64,000 nt of DNA from Thalassospira povalilytica. GTDB lineage: Bacteria; Pseudomonadota; Alphaproteobacteria; Rhodospirillales; Thalassospiraceae. Shown here in pieces: positions 37,408-46,887 of this stretch; the stretch's first letter is position 1, and every line of letters begins with the position of its first letter. The DNA is taken from positions 744,001 through 808,000 of the forward strand of contig NZ_PGTS01000002.1 in assembly GCF_002844235.1 (NCBI RefSeq), written 5' to 3'. The translations under genes and the position numbers were made by a program. Under the pieces are notes generated by a model that saw only the letters and a list, made by a program, of their open reading frames with translations, made no database searches and was not told where the DNA came from.

Positions 37408-37905
37408 ATGTCTGAAAAACAGCCTACCCTTGCCGAAATCAAGGAACGCCGCGAAATCGCCACCCGCCGTATCAAGGAAGATACCGGGATCGATCACGAC
37501 ATGATCAAAAACATCGTTCACGGCTTTTATGCCAAGGTTCGTGAAGATGAAATGCTCGGTCCGGTATTTGCCGAAAAGGTCGAAAACTGGGACCATCACC
37601 TTGATCGCATGGTGATGTTCTGGTCATCGGTTGCCCTTGCCACTGGCAATTATGACGGCCGCCCGATGCAAAAGCACCTGCCGCTTAAAATCACCCGCCA
37701 TCATTTTGATCGCTGGCTGCAACTGTTTGCGCTGACCCTTTCGGAACATTGCAATGAACCCGCCGCACGGCATTTCATGGAACGTGCGCTGCGCATTGCG
37801 TCAAGTTTTGAAATCGGGATTGCCGCCCATAACGGCGTGATCCTTGGCAAGGGCGAACGCTATGACCCGGTGACAAGCTGGTCACCCGGGAACGGCGAAA
37901 CCTGA
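37408..37905 (+). CDS. Group III truncated haemoglobin
   Basis: A globin of 165 residues started at MSEKQPTL. The 2-on-2 globin core (IVHGFYAKVREDEMLGPVFAEKVENWDHHLDRMVMFWSSV) and the TrHb3 pattern YDGRPMQKHLPLKITRHHFDRWLQLF are clear. Group III members bind haem and O2 or NO; roles in NO/ROS handling or microaerobic respiration are proposed. It lies between two PuuB-type oxidases that produce H2O2, a suggestive but untested association. Confidence 0.9.
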   Translation: MSEKQPTLAEIKERREIATRRIKEDTGIDHDMIKNIVHGFYAKVREDEMLGPVFAEKVENWDHHLDRMVMFWSSVALATGNYDGRPMQKHLPLKITRHHFDRWLQLFALTLSEHCNEPAARHFMERALRIASSFEIGIAAHNGVILGKGERYDPVTSWSPGNGET

Positions 37906-37942
37906 CCCCGTCAGCCAGCCCATCCGGAGTTGCCCGAACCGA

Positions 37943-39259
37943 TCACAGCTTGTCGCGGATCGAATACCACAACATGGCCGCCACCAGCATCGGGAACCGC
38001 AATGCCTTGCCACCCGGGAAAACCGGGGTCTTGATATTGGCCATCACATCGAACCGTTCCATAGTTCCGCCCACTGCATCGGCCATGATCTGACCGGCAA
38101 GGGTCGCCATCGCCACCCCGTGCCCGGAATAGCCGCTGGCGGTAAAGATATTATCCTCGATCCGGCGGAAGAACGGCATGCGGTTCATGGTGATCGCCAA
38201 TGTCCCGCCCCAGCCATAATCGATTTTAACGTCTTTAAGCTGCGGATAGACTTCCAGCATATGGGGCGCGACAAACGATTTGATGTCTTTGGGGAAGGTA
38301 TAGCCATAAGTCTCCCCGCCGCCAAACAGCATGCGTTTATCGGCACTCAGCCGGTAATAGTTGATCACGAACTTTGAATCTGCGACCGCCACATCGTCGC
38401 GGATCAATTCACGCGCCAAATCATCGCCCAGCGGTTCGGTCGCGATGATGAAATTGTTGATCGGCATGACGCGTTTCGCGACACGATCATCAAGCGCATC
38501 AAGATACCCGTTACAGCCAAGGATCAATTTGTTAGCGCTAACAACGCCGCCATCCCTGGTTTTCACCGTTACCTTGCCAGCCTGACTTTCGTAGGACGTC
38601 ACAACGGAATTTTCAAAAATCCGCGCCCCGGCTGCACGTGCCGCATCGGCAATCCCCAATGCGAAATTCAGCGGATGAATATGCCCAGCCCCCATATCCA
38701 GTGACCCGCCGTGATAAAATTCCGATCCCAGCATGGCGTGCATTTCATCACGATCCACGGCCCGGATCTGGTCATAGCCATATTCGGATTGTAGTTTTTC
38801 AACATATTCATGGGTTTCCGGGACAAAACGCGCCCGGTGGTCGGCATGGAGGATGCCCGGTTTCCAGTCGCATTTGATATCGTGTTTGGTGATCAGGGAT
38901 TTGACGATATCCTTTGACTGTTCGGCGATATCCCAAAGTTTGCGGGCATCATCGCGCCCGACCATTTTTTCAAGATCATCCTGTTCGCGGCGCTGGCCAG
39001 ACCCGACCTGCCCGCCATTACGCCCCGATGCGCCCCACCCCACACGATGGGCTTCAAGCACGATCACATCAAAGCCGCGCTCGGCCAGATGCAGTGCGGA
39101 CGACAACCCGGTAAAGCCCCCGCCAATCACCACAATGTCACAGGTTTGATCGCCTTCCAGCTTGGCAAACGGGTCGGTCGCATTCGCCGTTGCCGCGTAA
39201 TAGGATGCCGGATAGGTGCCGTCCCGGTCATTGGCGGTCAGCAGGTTCGGGGTAAACAT
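37943..39259 (-). CDS. Gamma-glutamylputrescine oxidase-like FAD oxidoreductase, copy 2
   Basis: A 438-residue paralogue of PuuB. The N-terminal IVVIGGGFTGLSSALHLAERG, then VGWGASGRNGGQVGSGQR, and a C-terminal ASGYSGHGVAMATLAGQ region follow the PuuB/OrdL arrangement. GAGGATTCCTC ends directly at the start. It converges on the haemoglobin gene. The two PuuB-like enzymes differ throughout, so they probably act on different glutamylated polyamines or amines; substrate is unknown. Confidence 0.85.
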   Translation of the reverse strand: MFTPNLLTANDRDGTYPASYYAATANATDPFAKLEGDQTCDIVVIGGGFTGLSSALHLAERGFDVIVLEAHRVGWGASGRNGGQVGSGQRREQDDLEKMVGRDDARKLWDIAEQSKDIVKSLITKHDIKCDWKPGILHADHRARFVPETHEYVEKLQSEYGYDQIRAVDRDEMHAMLGSEFYHGGSLDMGAGHIHPLNFALGIADAARAAGARIFENSVVTSYESQAGKVTVKTRDGGVVSANKLILGCNGYLDALDDRVAKRVMPINNFIIATEPLGDDLARELIRDDVAVADSKFVINYYRLSADKRMLFGGGETYGYTFPKDIKSFVAPHMLEVYPQLKDVKIDYGWGGTLAITMNRMPFFRRIEDNIFTASGYSGHGVAMATLAGQIMADAVGGTMERFDVMANIKTPVFPGGKALRFPMLVAAMLWYSIRDKL

Positions 39260-39510
39260 GAGGAATCCTCATTTTCGTTGAATATTGTGGCTCTATCCTG
39301 CCCGATCAGGGGCAGCTATCAAGGGAAAACTGCCTGTTTCTAATGACTTTGACCGGATTTCGCGGATTATGCCAAAACAGGCAACCATCGGGATAAAGGA
39401 TTGCGTCAACCCGCATCCGCAACGCGATATCTGTCAGCAGAAATCCGTCAAAACCATCCAAAACAGGCAGGATGACAAATCCCGCCCGCTGTCATGGACG
39501 GAGTCCTGTC

Positions 39511-41103
39511 CTATTTGCCAAGACTTGCGGCTTCGACCATGCGCAAGGCGGTCTTGGTCGCAGCACAGCCACCGCGCGCCGTACAGCGCAAATCGGGATG
39601 CATCATTGCCCCGATCTTGACGGTTTGATCAACCAGTTCGTCATAGCCAAGAACCGCATCAAACCCGGCCAATACCGCCATCGCCGATGAAAAGGCATGC
39701 GAAACACCGGCCACATTGCGGGCATGGCACGGGATTTCAACGTCCCCGCCGACCGGATCACAAACCAAACCAAGCGTATTCATCAAACACATGCTGGCCG
39801 CATCAAAACATTGCTGTGCCGTCCCGCCATAGGCCTGGGTCACACCAGCCGCCGCCATTGCCGCCGATGCCCCGGTTTCAACCGAACATCCCCCGCATTC
39901 TGCGGCGAATGTCCCGCGTGCGGCAAACACCGCCCCGATCAATGCCATGACCTGAAGGGCGTCGGTTGCACCTTCGATATCAATGCCATGACGGATCAAA
40001 CCATACAGCGTTCCGGGCACCACCCCGGCACTGCCCGCCGTCGGGGCAGCACAGACCAGCCCCCGATTGCTGTCACGTTCCATTGCCGAAAGCGCACCGG
40101 CAATCGCATCCTGCAACACCGGACCGCCCAGACCATCGGGCAAATTGGCATCGCGCACCGTGCGCGCCCGAAGGGTCAGGAACCGCATCACGTTATCTTC
40201 AGGTTTGGCATCAAATCCCTCGGCCACGACGCGCAGCATCAATTCGCACCGCTCACGAAACAGATCGCGGGTTGCTTGGCGCGACAGGCCAAGACGTTTG
40301 GCTTCAAGTGCCAGGGCCGCATCGGCAATCGATCCGCCTTCCTGCTGATCGGCAATCGCAATTACCGCATCGCTGGTTGAAAACAGATCATCCATCGCAC
40401 AGACCGGATATTGCGATGCATCGGCAAAGCGCAGATCGGTCACGCCATCGCGTTTGGCAACTTGCCCCAGAATGTCCAATGCGGGCACGGATTGCAGGGA
40501 AACTTCAATGCGTGTGTGTTTCTGATCGACAGCCACCCCCAGCAACATGTTGCCACCACCGGCCAGCATTTCGGCAATGGTGTCGGCATCCGTTACCGCC
40601 GCCTCACCCCAGACAAAGACGCTTGCGGTTTTCCCGGTCAGAAACAGGGCCTCGCCATTGCGGCTGTCGATGTAATACATGCCACCGCCAACCGACGCCC
40701 CGGTATAAAGATCGGTGTGCTGCCCGCCTTCTTGCGTTTGCAGGGTCAGTTCAAGATCAACCCGGTTGGGATGGTTGTTGTTATCAAGTTCGGTAACCTC
40801 GATTGCGAAATGGAACCCTTCGCCGCGCTCCACACGCCCCAGAATGTCACGGTAATCCGCATCGGTCAGCTTGGCCCCAAAAAGACCGGCGGCAAAGTTT
40901 TCATCCGAACTTTGCGCCTTGTAGCACGGGGCGAACGAGCCGCGCGGATCGAACCGCACCACCGCCCTTTGCAGGATCTCGCCATTAGAACATGAAAGTT
41001 CGCGCACAAGCTTTGCCATCATATAGGGCGCGGCACAGTGCGAACTTGACGGCCCGCGCATCACGGGGCCGATCACGGAATTAAGCAGACTGATTTCTTG
41101 CAT
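39511..41103 (-). CDS. sdaA: L-serine ammonia-lyase, iron-sulfur-dependent, single chain
   Basis: A 530-residue L-serine dehydratase that makes pyruvate and ammonia. The N-terminal beta domain has GPSSSHCAAPY. The alpha domain has AAPTAGSAGVVPGTLY and the clustered cysteines AAECGGCS, MCLMNTLGLVCDPVGG and IPCHAR for the [4Fe-4S] cluster. The start at 41103 (MQEISLLNS) matches the family N-terminus, but its ribosome site is poor; in-frame ATGs up to 41175 are open. GPSSSH is followed by CA where TA is usual. Confidence 0.92.
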   Translation of the reverse strand: MQEISLLNSVIGPVMRGPSSSHCAAPYMMAKLVRELSCSNGEILQRAVVRFDPRGSFAPCYKAQSSDENFAAGLFGAKLTDADYRDILGRVERGEGFHFAIEVTELDNNNHPNRVDLELTLQTQEGGQHTDLYTGASVGGGMYYIDSRNGEALFLTGKTASVFVWGEAAVTDADTIAEMLAGGGNMLLGVAVDQKHTRIEVSLQSVPALDILGQVAKRDGVTDLRFADASQYPVCAMDDLFSTSDAVIAIADQQEGGSIADAALALEAKRLGLSRQATRDLFRERCELMLRVVAEGFDAKPEDNVMRFLTLRARTVRDANLPDGLGGPVLQDAIAGALSAMERDSNRGLVCAAPTAGSAGVVPGTLYGLIRHGIDIEGATDALQVMALIGAVFAARGTFAAECGGCSVETGASAAMAAAGVTQAYGGTAQQCFDAASMCLMNTLGLVCDPVGGDVEIPCHARNVAGVSHAFSSAMAVLAGFDAVLGYDELVDQTVKIGAMMHPDLRCTARGGCAATKTALRMVEAASLGK

Positions 41104-41269
41104 GGCGGGACTTCGGATGATTGCGGGAAACAACATGCGCATTGCATACAATATTCCATGATGATCACCCGCCATTGCGGCAATTGCAATCTACTTATCT
41201 TGCAAACCGGTTCGCGCTTGCGCATTATTGCCCCTTAATCTCACCCTTTGCACAGCGGATGATCCGGTA

Positions 41270-41512
41270 ATGTCGATGTCAATTTGCCTGCTTGTCGGGA
41301 CGCTTTCGGGTACTGCTGCCGGTATTTTTCTGGGCACAGTTACCGGAAACCATGCCCCATATATCGCAATGGGAACAGCCATGGGCAGCGCGATCGGCAC
41401 CGCCATCGGTGCGGGGTTGCACCACAGACTGCGTGATGGTGTTGGTGGTGGCAATGGTGATCGCCCGGTCCAGCGGCGTGACCTGCCCCGTGCCCGATCG
41501 CGGCGGCGATAA
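41270..41512 (+). CDS. Small glycine-zipper membrane protein
   Basis: A predicted protein of 80 residues (94 if started at 41228). It has one or two hydrophobic segments rich in Gly/Ala at helical spacing (GTLSGTAAGIFLGTV; MGTAMGSAIGTAIGAGL) and a very basic Arg-rich C-terminus. Glycine-zipper peptides pack in membranes, but no function can be given. It runs opposite to its neighbours and has only a weak ribosome site, so it may be spurious. Confidence 0.45.
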   Translation: MSMSICLLVGTLSGTAAGIFLGTVTGNHAPYIAMGTAMGSAIGTAIGAGLHHRLRDGVGGGNGDRPVQRRDLPRARSRRR

Positions 41513-41529
41513 CATCGCACCAGATAAAA

Positions 41530-41558
41530 AAAGCCCCTGACCAATGATCAGGGGCTTT
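41530..41558 (-). terminator. Intrinsic terminator after betA
   Basis: AAAGCCCCTGA/TCAGGGGCTTT is an 11-bp stem with a 7-nt loop and a long T run on the minus strand. Confidence 0.88.
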
Positions 41559-41571
41559 GACGTTGTGGCTG

Positions 41572-43254
41572 TTAACGTTGCTTTGTTTCCCATTCGGGAT
41601 GGACAAAGAACGGCGCGTTTGATGGCGGCAACGGATCGCGTCCGCGAATAATGTCGGCAGCCTTTTCACCGATCATGATCGTTGGCGCATTCAGGTTACC
41701 CGTGGCAATCGACGGCATGATCGAACTGTCGACCACACGAAGGCCTTCGATGCCATGCACGCGGGTCTTTTCGTCGACCACGGACATATCATCGCTGCCC
41801 ATCTTGCACGAACAGGACGGGTGATAGGCACTTTCGGCGTGATCGGCGACCCAGGCGTCAATCTGCTCGTCCGTCTGGATATCCTTGCCCGGTGCGATTT
41901 CCGCCCCGCGCAGATCGGCGAAGGCGTCCTGACCAAAGATTTCGCGGGTCAGACGCACCGATGCGCGCATTTCTTCCCAGTCTTCCGGGTGGCTCATATA
42001 GTTCGGATCAATGATCGGGCGATCTTTGGGATCGCTTGATGCCAGTCGCACAGTGCCGCGCGACTTGGATCGCATCGGTCCGACATGGGCCTGGAAACCA
42101 TCCTTTTCAGCGGCCTTTGACCCGTTATAGTTAATCGCCGCCGGCATGAAGTGATATTGCAGATCCGGGTGTTTGACACCGGCTTTGGACCGGATAAAGC
42201 CACCCGCTTCAAAATGGTTGGTGGCACCAAGACCGGTTTTGAACAGATACCATTCCAGACCGATTTTGAATTTGCTCCACGGATCAAGCTTGCTGTTGAG
42301 GCTGATCGGTTTGGTGCATTCCATCTGAACATAAAGTTCGAGATGATCCTGAAGGTTCTCACCAACACCTGGCAGATCATGGACAACATCAATGCCATGT
42401 TCGCGCAGATGGGCCGCCGGACCAACACCAGACAGCATCAAAAGTTTCGGCGAATTGATCGATCCGGCAGATACGATGACTTCACGGTCAACAAGTACGC
42501 GTTTGAGCTCACCCTGATGAACGAAATCAAGTCCGATCGCACGTTTTCCTTCAAAAACAATGCTTTGGGCAAAGGCCTTGTGATAAACGGTCAGGTTCGG
42601 GCGTTTCATTGCCGGATGCAAATAGGCGCGTGCCGTGGACCAGCGCCGGCCCTTATAGACCGTCATATCCATGGTTCCCAAACCTTCCTGGCGATAGCCG
42701 TTCTGATCCGGGGTGAATTCATATCCGGCCTGTTGCCCGGCCTTGATCCAGGCTTTGTGCAAATCGTTCCGGCACGCACCGGTGGTCACATGAAGCGGCC
42801 CGTTGCCGTGATATTCGTCACCGCCCGGGTCTTCATTGCGGGTATCGGCCTTGCGGAAATAGGGCAGACACCGCGCATAGTCCCAATCCTTGAGCGCCGG
42901 GTCTTCTTCGGCCCAGCGATTATAATCCAGCGCATGACCACGCACATAGGCCATGCCATTGATCGAACTTGAACCGCCAAACACCCGTCCGCGCGGGGTT
43001 TCCATCCGGCGATTGTTCAGATTGGGCTGCGGCGTTGTCCAATAGGCCCAGTTATAGGTTTCCGACTGCATCGGATAGGAAAGTGCGGTCGGCATATGAA
43101 TACGCCAATCCCACCAATGATCCTTGGGTCCGGCTTCAACCACCAGCACCTTGACGTCGGCATCTTCGGTCAGCCGGTTGGCAAGCACGGCACCGGCAGA
43201 ACCGGAGCCGACAATCACATAATCGAATTTTTCAGTCGTCGTTGGGGTCGTCAT
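41572..43254 (-). CDS. betA: Choline dehydrogenase
   Basis: A GMC-family flavoprotein of 560 residues. The FAD site is [17 protein letters not shown], with GMC signatures [18 protein letters not shown] and [18 protein letters not shown], and the catalytic region with [10 protein letters not shown]. It oxidises choline to betaine aldehyde at the membrane. AAGGGATCAG lies before the start. It is the last gene of betI-betB-betA. Confidence 0.95.
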   Translation of the reverse strand: MTTPTTTEKFDYVIVGSGSAGAVLANRLTEDADVKVLVVEAGPKDHWWDWRIHMPTALSYPMQSETYNWAYWTTPQPNLNNRRMETPRGRVFGGSSSINGMAYVRGHALDYNRWAEEDPALKDWDYARCLPYFRKADTRNEDPGGDEYHGNGPLHVTTGACRNDLHKAWIKAGQQAGYEFTPDQNGYRQEGLGTMDMTVYKGRRWSTARAYLHPAMKRPNLTVYHKAFAQSIVFEGKRAIGLDFVHQGELKRVLVDREVIVSAGSINSPKLLMLSGVGPAAHLREHGIDVVHDLPGVGENLQDHLELYVQMECTKPISLNSKLDPWSKFKIGLEWYLFKTGLGATNHFEAGGFIRSKAGVKHPDLQYHFMPAAINYNGSKAAEKDGFQAHVGPMRSKSRGTVRLASSDPKDRPIIDPNYMSHPEDWEEMRASVRLTREIFGQDAFADLRGAEIAPGKDIQTDEQIDAWVADHAESAYHPSCSCKMGSDDMSVVDEKTRVHGIEGLRVVDSSIMPSIATGNLNAPTIMIGEKAADIIRGRDPLPPSNAPFFVHPEWETKQR

Positions 43255-43314
43255 ATCTGATCCCTTGTTTCTTCAAGCAGTGTGGGCAGCCCGTCACATC
43301 AATAATGATGGTGA

Positions 43315-44772
43315 TCAATAAGGCGCCTCGACATCGCCGGTTTCGACATAAACCGACTTGATACGGGTGTAATGTTCGATTGCCGCCCGGCCGTTTTCAC
43401 GTCCGACACCGGATTTCTTCACCCCGCCAAACGGCATTTCGATCGGCGTGATGTTATAGGTGTTGATCCAGCAGGTGCCGGCCTCAAGACGGGCAACAAC
43501 GCGGTGACCACGCGACAGGTCCCTGGTGAACACGCCTGCAGCAAGGCCATACTGGGTATCGTTGGCGCGCGTGATGACTTCGTCCTCGTCACTAAATGTC
43601 AGGACCGACATGACCGGACCAAAGATTTCCTCGCGCACGATGGTCATATCGTCGCGGCAGTCGGTAAAGATCGTCGGGGCGACAAAAAGCCCGCCTTCGG
43701 GCATGCCATCGGTGACAGCATGGCCACCCAGAACGCATTTTGCCCCTTCCTGCTTGCCCTTTTCGATATAGGACATGACCTGATCGAACTGGGTTTTGGT
43801 CACAATCGGACCAACCTGGGTTTCCGGCTTTTCCGGATCGCCAAGAACAAGGTTTTTCGACCGCGCGATCAGTTTTTCAATGAAGGCATCGGCAACGCTT
43901 TCATGGACAAAAACCCGCGTCCCGTTCGAGCAAATCTGGCCTGACGAATAGAAATTCGCCATCTGCGCACCGGAAACCGCGTTATCAAGATTGGCATCTT
44001 CAAACACGATCATCGGCGATTTGCCACCAAGCTCCATGGTCACGGCCTTCATTCCGCCCGCCGCAACCGATGCAACCTTTGCCCCGGTCGCCGCCGAACC
44101 GGTCAGCGACACCTTGTCCACCCCCGGATGTTCGACAAGCGACGCACCACATTCGCGTGCGCCCTGCACAACATTATAAACCCCGTCGGGAAGACCGGCT
44201 TCCTGCAAGGCTTCTGCCACCGCAATCGCCGAAAGCGGCGTTACCTCGGATGGTTTGTAGACAACCGCATTGCCACAGGCCAAAGCCGGTGCCGCCTTCC
44301 AGCAGGCGATCTGGATCGGATAGTTCCAGGCACCAATGGCAGCACAAACACCAACGGCCTCGCGCCGTGTATAGGCAAAGTTCCCGGCAAGATCGATATG
44401 TTCCCCGGCAAGGCTTCCGGCGACACCGGCAAAATATTCCAGGCATTCGACACCGGAAATCACATCGACAATTTCGGTTTCCTGGATGGCGCGACCGGTA
44501 TCACGGGTTTCAAGCAAGGCCAGTTCATCATTGCGATCACGCAAAATCTGGGCGGCCTTGAACAGAATGCGGGCGCGTTCGGCAGCCGGGGTATTTTTCC
44601 AGATTTCAAACCCGGCGCGCGCAGCCTTTACAGCGGCATCCACGTCACCCGCCGTGCTTTCATGTCCCTTGGCAAGAACCGTATTGGTTGCCGGGTTCAG
44701 GGTCACCATCTCGGCCCCGGAACCGGTGGTTTTCTTGCCATTGATGAAATTCTGAATCTGGTAAAGGCTCAT
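43315..44772 (-). CDS. betB: Betaine aldehyde dehydrogenase
   Basis: An NAD(P)-dependent aldehyde dehydrogenase of 485 residues that converts betaine aldehyde to glycine betaine. The catalytic Glu is in VTMELGGKSP and Cys in SSGQICSNGTRV; the pattern and length match BetB. AGGAG precedes the ATG. It lies between betI and betA. Confidence 0.95.
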   Translation of the reverse strand: MSLYQIQNFINGKKTTGSGAEMVTLNPATNTVLAKGHESTAGDVDAAVKAARAGFEIWKNTPAAERARILFKAAQILRDRNDELALLETRDTGRAIQETEIVDVISGVECLEYFAGVAGSLAGEHIDLAGNFAYTRREAVGVCAAIGAWNYPIQIACWKAAPALACGNAVVYKPSEVTPLSAIAVAEALQEAGLPDGVYNVVQGARECGASLVEHPGVDKVSLTGSAATGAKVASVAAGGMKAVTMELGGKSPMIVFEDANLDNAVSGAQMANFYSSGQICSNGTRVFVHESVADAFIEKLIARSKNLVLGDPEKPETQVGPIVTKTQFDQVMSYIEKGKQEGAKCVLGGHAVTDGMPEGGLFVAPTIFTDCRDDMTIVREEIFGPVMSVLTFSDEDEVITRANDTQYGLAAGVFTRDLSRGHRVVARLEAGTCWINTYNITPIEMPFGGVKKSGVGRENGRAAIEHYTRIKSVYVETGDVEAPY

Positions 44773-44835
44773 TTCAAAACTCCTGCGGGCCGCACCGGAT
44801 CCGGGCAGCCCAAAACTTTGTGTGTTTGCTTGTCT

Positions 44836-45426
44836 TCAGCGCGCGGGCGAATTGGCCAGATAAAGGCGCATCATATCGAGCACCATTTCGCGCGCCCCTT
44901 TGACATCGGCACGTCCGTCCGACAGACCGGAACGCACCCAGATGCCATCAATCATTGCCGCGATTGCAGTCGCGATTTCATCTGCCCGCTGCACAGTGGT
45001 CAGCTGACGCAGCTCGTGGCGCAGATTGGACGCCAGTCGCTGAAAATAGATATTGTTGATACGGCTCAGCGCCTTTGAAAACGGCACCTGCGCCCAGAAG
45101 GACAACCACGCCACAGTGACCTGCGGGGTGAACTGTTCTTCGTTGAAGTTGGTGTTCACGATCGCTTCGAGCCGTTCATGCGGGGTCTTTGCCTTGGCCA
45201 GGCGCGACAGATAATCCTTGCGCAATTCCTGCATCAAAAACCGCATGGTGGCTTCGAGAAGTGCGTTCTTGCCGCCGAAATAATGCGAAATGATGCCCGA
45301 CGACATACCCGCCGCATTGGCGATACGCGCAATTGTCGTATCGGCAAATCCGTGACGATGAATGGTTTCAATCGTCGCGTCGATCAACTGCCTGCGGCGC
45401 ACAGGCTGCATACCAACCTTGGGCAT
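44836..45426 (-). CDS. betI: TetR-family choline-responsive repressor BetI
   Basis: A protein of 196 residues. The N-terminal helix-turn-helix (FADTTIARIANAAGMSSGIISHYFGGK) is that of BetI, and the C-terminal ligand domain includes SFWAQVPF and DGIWVRSGLS. It represses the bet genes and often the choline transporter until choline is present. It is first in the bet operon and divergent from choX. Confidence 0.95.
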   Translation of the reverse strand: MPKVGMQPVRRRQLIDATIETIHRHGFADTTIARIANAAGMSSGIISHYFGGKNALLEATMRFLMQELRKDYLSRLAKAKTPHERLEAIVNTNFNEEQFTPQVTVAWLSFWAQVPFSKALSRINNIYFQRLASNLRHELRQLTTVQRADEIATAIAAMIDGIWVRSGLSDGRADVKGAREMVLDMMRLYLANSPAR

Positions 45427-45806
45427 TCACATCATCCAATTCAAAGCGATCCAAAGGGTTAAGCACGATCACAACAAGCTGCGATGCAGTTTTTAACCCT
45501 TCGCAATTGACGTCCGACGAATATGCTGTATTTTAATTGAACAATCAATCAATAAAAACACGTCGTCTTTCGCGGCGCGTTCAGCAAAGGACAGGATCCC
45601 TTGTTGCGCAGCATTGCGACCGTTTTTGTGATTATTCCGGTCCATACCAACAGGTTCGAGGGAGCCTGATGGCGTGGCTCTGGGCGAGTGTTAGCGACCT
45701 TTTACATTACGTTGATGTTCGTCTGGCCTCCGGAACCGAGAGTCTGATGACCGCTTGTTCGCAGTCATTAGTAACCGTTAGGTCCACACAAGGGAGAACC
45801 AGAAAC
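45427..45806. promoter_or_regulatory. bet/cho divergent control region with BetI-like dyad and long choX leader
   Basis: A 380-bp region. The dyad ATTGA-ACAA-TCAAT (45536-45549), within an AT-rich patch, resembles BetI operators built on ATTGA/TCAAT half-sites. About 250 nt between it and choX is non-coding. I see no known riboswitch there. An open frame through it to choX lacks coding character. Confidence 0.5.
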
Positions 45807-46766
45807 ATGACCAAACTTTCCACTTTCGGCCGCCTTCTTGGCAGCACCATCGTTGCCACCACCCTTCTGGGTGCCGCATCTGCCAAGGCCGCCGATAGCG
45901 CAGCCTGCAAAACCGTGACATTTTCCGATGTTGGCTGGACCGACATTACGGCCACCACGGCAACCGCATCTGTCATTCTTGAAGCACTGGGCTATGACGC
46001 AGAAACCGAATTGCTGTCTGTTCCGGTCACCTATACCAGCCTTGCCAATGGCGACGTGGACGTCTTCCTTGGCAACTGGATGCCGACCATGGCAGCAGAC
46101 ATTCAGCCCTATCTCGACAAGGGAACGGTTGTTTCGACCGGTGCCAACCTTGAAGGTGCGAAATACACCCTTGCGGTCAGCAAGAATGCCTATGATGCAG
46201 GCCTGAAAGATTTCGCTGACATCGCCAAATTCAAGGACGAACTTGATGGCGAAATTTACGGCATCGAGCCGGGCAACGACGGCAACCGCCTGATTCAGGA
46301 CATGATCGATGGCGACCAGTTCGGTCTGGGCGAATTCGAACTTGTTGAATCCTCCGAACAGGGCATGCTGGCCGAAGTCAAACGCAAGTCCGCACGTGAT
46401 CAGTTCATCGTCTTCCTTGGCTGGGAACCCCATCCGATGAACGCGAAATACGACATGGCCTACCTTGATGGTGGCGATGATGTATTTGGCCCGAACTTTG
46501 GCGGTGCCACGGTTCACACCAACCTGCGTGCCGGTTACACCGACGACTGCCCGAATGCCGGCAAATTCGTCACCAACCTGAAATTCAGCCTCGCCATGGA
46601 AAACGAAATCATGGACGCGATCCTGAACGAAGGCACCGACCCGGCAAAAGCAGCCGCAACCTGGATCAAAGCCAATCCGGATGCTGCCTATGCATGGCTT
46701 GACGGCGTCACCACCTTTGACGGTGGCGATGCAAAGGCCGCGCTCAAAAGCGAACTTGGCCTTTAA
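45807..46766 (+). CDS. choX: Choline ABC transporter substrate-binding protein ChoX
   Basis: A protein of 319 residues started at MTKLSTFG, giving a clean signal peptide (cleavage after AKA, near 29). Aromatic residues that form the choline cage are in place: VGWTDITA, GNWMPTM, AKYTLA and LGWEPHPMN. A longer frame from 45537 lacks a ribosome site and adds non-signal sequence. It is followed by choW and choV. Confidence 0.94.
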   Translation: MTKLSTFGRLLGSTIVATTLLGAASAKAADSAACKTVTFSDVGWTDITATTATASVILEALGYDAETELLSVPVTYTSLANGDVDVFLGNWMPTMAADIQPYLDKGTVVSTGANLEGAKYTLAVSKNAYDAGLKDFADIAKFKDELDGEIYGIEPGNDGNRLIQDMIDGDQFGLGEFELVESSEQGMLAEVKRKSARDQFIVFLGWEPHPMNAKYDMAYLDGGDDVFGPNFGGATVHTNLRAGYTDDCPNAGKFVTNLKFSLAMENEIMDAILNEGTDPAKAAATWIKANPDAAYAWLDGVTTFDGGDAKAALKSELGL

Positions 46767-46887
46767 GTCCAGCAAATGACCGGGCCCTGCCCGATTTTGC
46801 TATAATGCTGATACGCCCGCGCCCCGCATGGGCTTTGCGCGGGCGTATCGCATCTTTATTTACTTTGAAAACAACGGAAATTTTCCC

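Noticed and set aside
45537..45806. 90-residue N-terminal extension of ChoX
   Set aside because: It would bury the signal peptide and lacks a ribosome site; the sequence is better read as an untranslated leader.
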